NCBI GenBank assembly: GCA_000708835.1
Contig: DF237249.1
Location: forward strand, 1 to 64,000
From: Klebsormidium nitens
Lineage: Eukaryota > Streptophyta > Klebsormidiophyceae > Klebsormidiales > Klebsormidiaceae
DNA: 64,000 bases
Direction: 5' to 3'
The position numbers and the translations under genes were made by a program. Of the stretch, positions 1 through 9,700 are shown piece by piece (position 1 is the stretch's first letter; the number at the start of each line of letters is the position of its first letter). A model generated the notes under the pieces. The model saw only the letters and a list, made by a program, of their open reading frames with translations, was not told the origin of the DNA and did no database searches.

Positions 1-346
1 ATACATCGTGACAGAAGAAAGTCGACTGTGCATTGCAATCCAGATCATCCATCCGTTTGAAATTGCGAATGGTCAAACGGCGGCCGCCCCGGGTCGCGGC
101 TCCATCGGACAGACCATGGCATGCTTACAAAGTGTTATAACAAGGATATGATATCGTAGCTGCGCTGACTGGTTCACATGCAATGCGGTCTGCATAAATG
201 CAGTACACATAGCAATAGGTCGGAAGGAATCTGATGAGCAAATTTGGGTGACCCGGTGAGAAGACTCAGATTAGCGTGCTTTAGTGACTGTGCTTATAAA
301 AGTTCCTAGAAACGATGGAAACGACGATCGTCCGTGAATTCCTCCA
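1..346. other. Window edge, 3' flank of cytochrome b5
   Basis: No coding frame, RNA gene or repeat that I can support. It lies downstream of the minus-strand cytochrome b5 gene and probably holds its 3' UTR and polyadenylation region. Confidence 0.5.
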
Positions 347-543
347 CTACCAGAACATCTTGGTTATTCGACCAAACAACCCCTCCCCAGCTGCTTTTTC
401 TGCTGACTCCTTTCGTTCCAGCTTGGCTCTCGCCTTTTCTGACAAATCGTCAGGATGCAAATCGCCAACATAATATTGTTCTAGCATTTTGATCGCACTC
501 TTACTGTGCCCCACATCGTCAAAGTCCTGGCTCGCATCTTGCG
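347..543 (-). CDS. CB5: Alternative last exon of cytochrome b5 (no anchor)
   Basis: A second copy of the last cytochrome b5 exon, with its own acceptor (CTCTTGCAG|CGCAAG) and the same phase as the anchored exon. Joined to 2051-1956 and 1452-1386 it gives 360 nt, 119 residues plus stop. It repeats the haem-ligand motif (DASQDFDDVGHS) and the following helix (KMLEQYYVGDL), so the haem domain would be complete. The tail differs: a charged Lys/Glu/Ala stretch ends in GLFGRITKMFW and a TAG, with no transmembrane segment. The acceptor sits only 57 nt beyond the stop of the anchored exon, so the anchored mRNA's 3' UTR probably runs over this exon. A soluble or weakly associated isoform is inferred. 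It could be a dying duplicate, but splice site, frame and conserved residues are intact. Confidence 0.75.
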
Positions 544-600
544 CTGCAAGAGTGGACGCAAAAAAGTGAGTCCATCTTGCAGCGCAAGACACGGCGTTTC

Positions 601-2051
601 TTAATCAACCTTGACTGGTTCCTTGGCTGTTAAAAACCGGACCGCAATGGCGAGCCCTAGGATAGCTAGCGGAACGAGAATCTGCAAAATCCGTCGGAAC
701 AAACTGGTTTCCTCCCCCGACTTTGCTGCGGCTCGTGTGGCAGCTGCCGCTCGAGCTGCTACCACCTTTGCTGGGAGACTGCTCATGTCAAACTCTCCGA
801 TGTAGTAACTCTTTAGCATGTCCCGGGCACTGTCGCTGTGGCCAACATCCTCAAAGTCTTCTGAGGCATCCTTGGCTGCACAGAGTAGTATCCCCAAACA
901 TCAAAATCAGAGACTTTGTAAACTTTCAAAGTCTGAAGGTTTCTCAATGGGAAGCAGCCGTCTTGACAAAAGGAAGACTCGACATAAGATCCATAACACA
1001 TCGTGACTCGCCATAGCAGAAAGAAGAAGCAGAACATACTGCATACAGCGCTTGCTTTGAGACCCCCACAAAAGCTCTTCTATTATTCTGAACATTAACA
1101 AGCCCCAAATTGACGCCCCATCCTGAAGGGACTTGCATGGGGCTTCAACGTCCTCATGATGACGATTACGAGAAAGAGATCGAAAGTTAGTTCCTTTTGA
1201 GTCCTAGGCTGAACAGATGCACCCAGCAGCCCGTAGAACTCCATGAAATGCTGTTGATTTAAACCCCAAAATGTTCCCTGGGAGCTGTTGGCATGAGACA
1301 GGCTACACCAAGACAGAGCACCGAGCCTACTGCTGATTGCAGACACCAGCGAACCATCAGAAGAAGTGGCAGAGCGTTCCTTCACCTGTTGATGTCAATA
1401 GAACCTCGTCACCTCCCGGGTGTTCCTCTAAGAACTTGGTGACATCGTAAACCTGAAAGGGGAAGATTGTGAGTGAGCGCCGTACCGAAACCTGGGGCAA
1501 CAAGACGAGGACCCTCTGCAGCTTGGACGACCTTGACAAAGAACCAGAAACATTTTGATGACTAGTATCTGGACAACAGAGATGATCGATGCATGAGAAG
1601 CAGTCAGCGGATATGAGGGCTGAGACGCATCTACGAAGGTTTCTGAACCTGCCCGCTTAACACACTCTATCCAAGCTTTCCAAGTGGGCGCCAAACCCTA
1701 GATCCAAGCTCACACTTGATATCATGCTTCCTCATCATCAATTTTGGCTGGCACCCATTGATGCCATTGATTTCCAAGGCCTCAAGCAGACACTTCGAGT
1801 CTTGCTTTCCAACTTCTTGTCAACACCCCATCAAAGCATTCAGTGGCAGCGCCGCTCTGAGATACGAATCAACCAGAAGACGGAAAGGTAAACTAGTGGC
1901 TTGCAGTTGCTTCAAGCAATCAGCATCACTCAGGGCCCCCATCTCTTCTGCTGACCTTGCCATGAATAACAAGCCAGGCGTCCTTCTCTGTGGTGTGCTT
2001 TGACGCTTCCTCAAGCGTTATAACTCGTCCCTCCGTCCCCTCTGCAACCAT
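601..2051 (-). CDS. CB5: Cytochrome b5, membrane-anchored isoform
   Basis: Electron carrier that takes electrons from NADH-cytochrome b5 reductase and hands them to desaturases and hydroxylases at the ER. Coding exons on the minus strand: 2051-1956, 1452-1386 and 875-601, together 438 nt for 145 residues, close to the usual 134-140. The first ATG of the open frame is at 2051. Exon 2 carries the first haem ligand in EEHPGGDEVLL. Exon 3 carries the second in DFEDVGHS, then an Ala-rich linker and a C-terminal hydrophobic anchor (ILQILVPLAILGLAIAV) before a short polar tail, as in tail-anchored plant b5. Splice sites are AAG|GTCAGC, CAG|GTTTAC, ACAG|GTGAAG and GCAG|CCAAGG; all phases agree. The first donor is a GTCAG type. 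A second version of exon 3 lies just downstream. The gene is divergent from the GNAT gene, with 545 bp between the start codons. Confidence 0.93.
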
Positions 2052-2596
2052 CGTGACCAGATCCTTGCACAAGCACGCTGTGAGCTCAAAGGTCGTTAGA
2101 AGGCGCCTCAAACAATGTCTAGTTCTCAAAAGATTTGTCAGCGTTCACGTCTTTCCAGGTTCCCCTTGTGCAGAACAGGCTTTGTCACTGTGATTCTGAA
2201 TGTCTGAACTTGAAGCTCAGATCTGAACCCTGGGTGTTAAAAACTGCAAATTTCTGACTGCAGTGGCCGGGGCACTTCAAGCCCGGGTAGTGCCAAGCCT
2301 AGATTTCTCTAAATTAGATGCCCGGAAACTGGACACTCAAAAGGTTTAGGCGTCTGTTCACATATTTCCAAATGACAAGAAGTGCTGCGTTCTGCCAGGT
2401 CAAAATGCACACTGAATTTGCAGCTGGCTCCAGACGCAGCTCGCCACGACGCCAGCATTCAATGGCAAGACGCTTTTGCTGCCAGTGCATCGCTAATTCC
2501 TGCCGGTGACAAAGGGCGCCTAAATGCAGTCCTGTGAACGAAAAGCTTGGTCTAAGGTTGCAGCTTGCAGGGCTAGATCAGGCGCTCGCACGAGCG
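2052..2596. promoter_or_regulatory. Shared divergent promoter region, CB5 / GNAT
   Basis: A 545-bp interval between two divergent start codons. I see no convincing exon and no clear TATA element. It must hold the 5' UTRs and promoters of both genes, possibly as one bidirectional promoter. The open frame of the GNAT first exon extends upstream to about 2534 without an ATG. Confidence 0.45.
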
Positions 2597-5500
2597 ATGG
2601 CTTTGTGTTACCGAACCAGCAACGCCTTTGCACAAAACTTCCAGTCAAATAGATTCAGCGCCAAAGCTGCTGTTGCCAGCACTCTTGGTTGCTGTGAGGG
2701 AGCTCCCGCCTTGTTGAGTGAATCAAAATGGGCTTGCCTGAGAGCAGGACACTGTGGCAAACTTCCTTGTTGTGTTGACCATCGAAAAGTGGAAAACAGG
2801 AATTGGGGTTGTGCGCTAAATCTTGGCAAAGAAAGGCTGCGATTACGGTGGCGGTTGCAAGACGCAAGGTGCCGTTTGCCAACAACTAAAACTGCAAGAG
2901 ACATGCGCGCTGAGCGGAAAGAAAGCACCTCTTGCTTTTTGGACACGGGGCCCGCCGTAGCCCCTTGTTCTGCGAGGCTTGTTGTTAGAAAGCGGAAGTC
3001 TGACCTGAAGAGAATAGCTGCGTCGGCTGCGGTTCAAGCGGGGTGGAACGTTTTCCTGCCTCAGCAGTACACTTACAGCACTGACCTGAAGGATGTTGAC
3101 CCCCAGCAGGTAAGAAAGGAGTGGTTCCATGTGCAGATAACGCAGTGTTTAGTTTGATGGTGGTTCCTAACGTAGGCCCCGGTTTCCATATTATCATTCC
3201 ACAAATTGCAAGTATGCTAGGCCCACATTGATCAGATAAAAATCATTTTCCCTCAGCATGCACTGTACTGGCCTCTATTGGACATGTATCTTCCCCCAGC
3301 CACAAGTTGCACAAAAGAGAAGCCCTTCCCAACCAATATGTTTTCGTCCATGGCAGCTTAGTGACCTCTGGGAACGTACTCTAGGAGAGAAGCGGAGTCC
3401 CCACAGGTGCGCGCTAGCAATGAGGAAAAGTTTTGCGGTGAGTCCTGTAGTAAGCATCAGTCCCAGATTTTTCTTTCAAATTGAGCACGTATCTTTATTC
3501 CCATTTGGCGCCGGCGTGCCTACAGGCTGGCAATTGATACATTTTTTGCAGTCAAATGGTGCAGTCGCATGCACAAATACGAAATGGACAACGATCAAAG
3601 TTGGCAACTTGGCACAGACTTCTCCGCCTTCGTACTTGCTCTCCTTGGACCTGTGCAGGGGACTCAGTTCAGGGACATCTCGTTGTAGAGTCTGCTTTCT
3701 GAAAAGGTCGTTCGCCTTGCTTCTACAGAATGTGATTCATGGGGGCTTCTTTGAGATGCTTTAAGTTCCCTGCAGTTTGTTCTAGTCATTGTCAAGGAGC
3801 ATCATACAGAGACTTCGAACTGGCGGCCATCGCTCGTTAATCCAGGCACACGAATAGTTGGTGAGGTCTTCTGTCATCTGTGACGGCATCAAACTGGGCC
3901 TGATTGCCCTTGCTGTGATGTACTCTCACATAGCCACAATTGGTCAGTGTTGCTGTTGTTGCGGATGTTGGACAAAATTACTTGAGCACGTAATGTGAGC
4001 TGCTTCAACTAAAACGGCTTTGGTTTACACTACCCGTATCCAAGTCTAAACGTAGTGTGTTGTATTTCGTGTTGCAGGGGTAGCGCGAGCAATATCCGAT
4101 GGGGAGTTTATGGTACGTTCTCTACAGCCAATTTGCGCGGGGCTGTGTTGTTTGATTTGCATGGCCCCCTTCTCTTCCTTCTTCTCGTGTTTGGAAAACG
4201 GGCCGTTTGGGTGTTGCAGGTCGCCAGTGGGATCTGTCTGGCTTTGATTTGCGCACGGGTTTACAAGGGCTTCTCGCTGTTGAGAAAGCAGAAAAATTGT
4301 TTCGGAATCCAATTGCGACCGTTGCCTTTGGGCTGTCATTGTCTAGCTCAGCTGGATTCTTCGTCAGCCAGGGTCAGGTCAGAGGTTACCCGATTATCAA
4401 GATGGTTAACGAGCCGTTTTCTTGATACATGCGCTGAGCTCGAACCGCCGTAGGCACATTGCTTAGGCCTTTCACGAGGAAGAATTGACGCTGGTTCTCG
4501 TTTGGTCCCAACCTTGAGCATCTATTAGCCAAAAAAGACGCATGTAGCACCTGTTCGTTGATCCCCTGCAGACGACTTTTTCACGACTTTATCGTTGATC
4601 CCCTGCAGACGACTTTTTCACGACTTTATCGGCAGAGCCTCCATCACAATTGGAACAAAGATCATCTTGACCGACCTCCGATTGGTTCCTGAAGCGCCTG
4701 TCAACCATAGCAATCTTTGGCACTGCTTTATATGTTGAGCCCCTTCACAAGAATTCCTTCATTGGCTTCCGACGTTGATCCTTCTCTAACCCGTCGCGTT
4801 TTGTTTCAATGTCCCAGGCGACCGTATGTGACGTGGCCGTAGACCCGGACTATACTGGACGGGGCATTGGACGCAAGGTGGTCCAGACGCTGGTCCGCAA
4901 CATGAAGCTGCGGGGTCCCACCGGCTTTGCCGCCTTTCCTCCACCCAAGGCACGGCGCTTCTTCTTTATGTTAGGCTTTAGGTAAGGGCTGCAATCGCTG
5001 GAAGTATTGTGATGACGGGAGAGGCATGGCGGTCGCCAGAAGCTCTCTTGCTTAGTCGGATAAAGCTGTGCAGCCTTTCTCCAATCAGTGACTGTCAGAC
5101 TCTTTGAGTCACACGCTAAATCGTCTTTTGAAGGAGGGGATGTTGCAATCCTGGGAAGAACGCTGGAGTTGTGAGAGGAGAGCTCGCAATGTATTGCCAC
5201 AGAAACCCGCTTCAAACCCTGGGCGATCAGCTCTCTTTGGATGCAAGTATGCTCTTTAGTCTTCCACGAGAACGCCCTTTGCGGAATACAAGTCGAAGGA
5301 CCTCGTTTCAAATGACCTGCAGCCTGGCAAAACTTAAACTGTGGTCTCAACAGACTCGAGAGCTTCTCCCGTCTTGTAGTGCGTGCTTTGATCAGTTTTT
5401 GCATTGATAAATGCCTGCCTTTGTGTACAGGATCGATAAGAAGTACCGGCTCATGTCATATGAGGGCAAGGGCGAGTTCCCGGACTTGCGGGACGAACAG

Positions 5501-5623
5501 GCAAAGTTGAAGGGGGCGAGACGAGAAAGCCAAGGTCTAATCGGGAAGGTCACCGGTTCGCAACCTGGTTTTGATTCAAACACGAGCATAGCTCCCGAAG
5601 GCGTAGCCGAAACGGGGGAATAA
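2597..5623 (+). CDS. GNAT-family N-acetyltransferase, plastid-type
   Basis: Transfers acetyl from acetyl-CoA to an amine, probably a protein N-terminus or lysine, or a small molecule. Exons: 2597-3109, 3357-3437, 3776-3860, 4078-4112, 4818-4981 and 5431-5623, 1071 nt for 356 residues; all splice sites are GT-AG and all phases agree. The start is the first ATG in the open first exon. The N-terminal ~170 residues lack acidic character and look like a transit peptide plus linker. Family landmarks follow: GVARAISDGEFM, then the acetyl-CoA site VDPDYTGRGIGRKVVQTLV and the C-terminal FFFMLGFR strand. These match the plant chloroplast GNAT group (GNAT1/2-like). One oddity: the canonical Q/R before GxGxG/A is Thr here (TGRGIG). 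Exon 4 is only 35 nt. The tail after residue ~320 is not conserved in the family as I know it. Substrate unknown. Confidence 0.85.
4556..4629. repeat. Perfect 37-bp tandem duplication in GNAT intron 4
   Basis: Two identical adjacent 37-bp copies (4556-4592 and 4593-4629), each beginning CGTTGATCCCCTGCAG. Identity is complete, so the duplication is recent or conserved. It lies in the intron between exons 4 and 5. Confidence 0.95.
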
Positions 5624-6768
5624 ACAAAGCGTAGTCCTTTTCTGCGTTTTGACATTTGGTCAGCTTACAGTCGTCCTCGGACTGCCAAACAGGCAACGAT
5701 AGTCAGAGTTAATGGAGGAGCTCATGCAGCTTTGCCAACATACACCACTTCGTAACCCCATCGCCGGTTGTCGCTGTTGGAACCCGGGGAGCGATCGTTT
5801 GAACCCGGTCAGGTCAAGGGCCCTTAACTCTGCTCTTGCCAGCCCAAGCTTACAAAGCATGAATGATAGTTTGTGATGACCTTGGCACCAAGCATTCAGT
5901 CAGTGCCCTAAGCCCACCTTACTCAGCGTCCCTTGCAGTTCATTTGCATGACAAGGACATCATTGTCCCTGATTGCTGGCGTTGATAGTACATAATATCA
6001 TTTTGGGAAAGTGAACGACTCGTTGAATTTACGGAGCAGGTTTAGCTTTTCTGAAGGGGATTGGCTGCGTGCATTCAATAAACTCCCGTGAGCTTCAAGT
6101 AGCACTTTGTTGAACTACTTCGAATTTGTTTCATGCAATTGAATGCACCGAATGCATTCAATTCAATTATGCAGGCATGAGTACGTGGCATAGGTAGACT
6201 CAGACCGCGATGCACTACAAAATGCATGCAGAAGTGCATACACCATCATGCATCATCTATGCCGGGACTGTATGTGCAGGCCATGCGTCCAATCCCCAAT
6301 TCCGCGGTTCTGGCCAGGCCGCGCGCGCAATGATTCTGGTCCATAATACATATAGAAATCGCGCGCGCGCTGTGCATGTGTGCGCTCGCGAGAATTGAAC
6401 GCGGCCGGGTGCTGTGCCGCGGCCGCCATGCGCATGCACATACCCCTTGGGGCCTTTTGTTCACGATGGGGACGCAGTTTTAGCCCGTGACTCTGCCCCC
6501 TGCTAAGGAGACTGCACACTTGGAGATTCGAGAATATCTCTTGAGGCCAATTCAAGTTTCTGCCATTCCCGAATCCCATGGTGCTTTGAAAGTTCAAGCA
6601 TTGGACTGGGGGGCGAAGTTCTAATGTGGAACAGCAGGCCTTCTATGTGCGCAGGAGTGTCAAAACCCCTTCAGCTTCTGACGCCCCTTGGCGGTTCGTC
6701 ACCGTTCTGGCCATTGGGAGGAGGCAACCACGCGGCTCTAAAGATTGGGTGGCAAGAAGGCAGGCACC
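5624..6768. other. Intergenic, GNAT to HD2
   Basis: No supported exon. It contains ATGCAT-rich sequence around 6130-6260 and GC/CG-alternating tracts (GCGCGCGC) near 6320 and 6360. The 5' UTR and promoter of the histone deacetylase gene must lie in its right half. Confidence 0.5.
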
Positions 6769-9700
6769 ATGGAGTTCTGGGGTGAGTTGCTGCCGCTTGT
6801 TTGTACAAAGCTGCTGTTTGAGTCGGTGGTCGACGTGGACGACCTGGGAAACGCCAGTTATTAATCTTGAATGCGTTTTTGTCGCTCTTTCCAGCATACG
6901 ATCATTGGGATATTACATTGCTGGCAATGAAGACTGATTCGTTTTTACAAAATGGACGCTTCGTTGGTGCTTTTATCAGGTGCAGTGGGTACATGGAGTT
7001 AGTTTCATCCTTTTGTTCGGCTCGCAGTGCGATTCTACACTATCAGCATGGTAATGGTCGGACAGCTTGCACAACTGCATTTGTTTTACGACACTGGTTT
7101 TATCTGCAATGCATCCAAGTGTAAATTGATATGTGCTGTCAGTACCATTTTTTTCTAGACTTGAGTATGATTTTTTTTGGTGGCGATTAAATTGCGGCAC
7201 CCTGCCAGAGCTGATTAGTCAAATGCACCACTCAAGCGCAGAAGCACACTTTTCAAAGGGGTCCGAATCAGGAATCCACAGTCTTGTCCAGATCATATTG
7301 AGATGATATCCAGATTTACGCTTCTTGTGCTGGGGCTCATACCACCACTTTATCAATCACAATATTCTAATTTCTTGAGATGGCTATCGATTCTTATACT
7401 GTAAGCTATTATTTGTTGAATTTTGAGGAGAGTCACTTCTGGTACCAATGCCATTGCAAATGTTGTGCGTTTTGAATCCAGAATTCAGAGGCACACTCCG
7501 CTTCGTTCTTTCAGAGGAGTCCGTGTTGTCAGCTGCCCTGGTCCGCCTTTCCTTCTCGCTTACCTTTGACACCACCATGTTTCGTCCCAGGGATGGAGCT
7601 CCTGCCCAAGCAGGCGAAGCCAATCACATGCAGTGAGAACAGCTATCTGCATTTGACGCAGGTAAGAGCGCCTCGGTTCCGGCGGCCTTTTCTTTTTACC
7701 CGGCGGCCTTTTCTTTTTACCCCGGTTTTCTTTTCCTTGCTACCACAGGGCTCGAGGTCCCCCCCGGCGCCGTTCGGAAACGTTCAGACATTCACGGAGC
7801 AACTGCTCTGCACATCACCAAGGTGAGGGCCCGTTCGCACCACCTCCCGCTTTCTGAAGCGCCCCGCTCGCTCTGCAGTTCATGAGGTGCTCCCAGGAAA
7901 GCCGAGTGTGCTCAAAGGGGGCGGAGCCAATCTGCAAATCTCTGAGGTAAGGCTGAGCAATAGATACTTGAGAGTGGGTATCGTTCAGTCAATGGCTGGA
8001 GGCATTGTGTTTCTGTTGGCTTAACTTTGTTTACTACGATTTCCCTCCTTACTTTCTGTACTCTGCAGAATGGTCAATCAGCGCAAGCAGCACCAGCAAA
8101 GTTTTGTCTTGATCACAACCTCTTTTTCTCATGATGAGGCAATGATGTCATGCCAAAGCTCATTTGAGTTGGAAACGTTCCCGTTCAAGCGCTGCTTGCT
8201 GAGGAGTGGTGCTGAGCAGCAAGATGACCAACTTTTTGCACAGGACACTAGTCGTTCGCACCTTGTTTTGCAGCCATGTCGTGGCAAATCTGTAATGTCG
8301 TATCTGCTCGCTTGCAGATTTACGTTTAAAGTCATTGAGTCTAGATATAGCAGTAGACCTGACAGCCCGGGTCTTTCCTTCTGAGCAAAGCAGAACTTTG
8401 ACTTGCTTTGCCACTCGCCAAGGACTATCGACCAATGTTGCACCGATCTGTGTTGTAGCGCACTTGCTTGAGGTGGTAGCATGTGGCCTGGTTCAAGCAA
8501 GCACGACACACTTAAAAGTCAACCAGCTTCCTCTATTTTGCGGGTCCTTCACAGCAGACCTGCGTTTGGCCTTATGTTCCGACTTCAACAAAATGTGTGA
8601 GTCACAGTCTGAAGAAGAGGTATGAGTTTTCAATATTCAAGGGTTTGGTTACATCCTTTTCATCTGTATTTTGCTCCTGCACTTCCTCTGTTAAGAATTC
8701 CGGTACGAGCCCTGGAGTTGAGCAAAGCAAGGTTAGTGGAAACAACAAACGGTCCCAAAAGCTAATTGTCGACAAACTCGTGCAGGCTGCGCTGGGGACC
8801 AACCCAAAGGACGGCGAGCGCGTCGTCCTCCAGATCGGTTTCGAGAAGGAGAAGTTCGTTCTCGGGACGCTCGTCAAATCCACCTGCGACCAGATGCACC
8901 TGGACCTGCTGGTCGACAGGGACTTCACTCTGGAGCACACTGGCAGCACCAGCGTCTTTGTGACGGGGTATGTGACGGCGGCCGACTTGGAAGAGGGAGA
9001 GGAGCTCGATGATTTGGAAGAGGAGGAGGATGAAGAAGAGGACGAGGATGAGGACGAGGAAGGTAAGGGGAGGAAGCGATGCATCTTTTGGAGTAGTTTT
9101 TGCTGCCTGCATTTGCCCTTGCTATGATGGCAATGACGTGGCTTTGGAGCGGAACCTTAGCCTTTCTCATTGCAATGGATGGCGTGTGGCGCAGCTACGG
9201 ACAGTGGAAATCTCCGAATTTAGTAGTGTCCTTCGGCCCGCAGATCGAGAGAGAAGCGTTTCAGGTTATGTATTCAAGCTTCTCTTTAGTGTCTGCCTGT
9301 GTGACCTTCTCAGTACCTGGACTTCCATCTAGACCTTCTGACGTTTTGAAAGAAGTTATTGCTGCTCTCTCGAGAGGTTCTTTTGTCTTTGAGGCTAGCT
9401 AGAATAAGGAGCCATGGCCTTGAACCAGCAGCATTCGTGGCAATCACAAAGGGCGAGAAGATCAGGGACCATGGTCTTCAATGAACCTACAGGGACGCAT
9501 TGTTGCAAGTTTGTTGTGAGGAGCTCCGCCACGGACAATGTTGTTCCGGGACCCAGCCAAAGAAAAACATCTAAATCTTGTGCACACCCAGGTATTGACA
9601 TGTGGCGATCTGCTCACATGAGGCTCTTATTAAATGCAGGTGATGAGGAGGAAGAGGCGGCGGTGGTAAATGCGACCAAAAGCAACGGAGTGCCGAACAG

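Noticed and set aside
4055-4453. 132-codon frame overlapping GNAT exon 4
   Set aside because: Wrong frame for GVARAISDGEFM; the remainder is intron with no matching splice phases.
8089-8140. Fifth HD2 exon 2 version
   Set aside because: An AG acceptor is present but the phase-1 frame stops quickly and lacks a donor.
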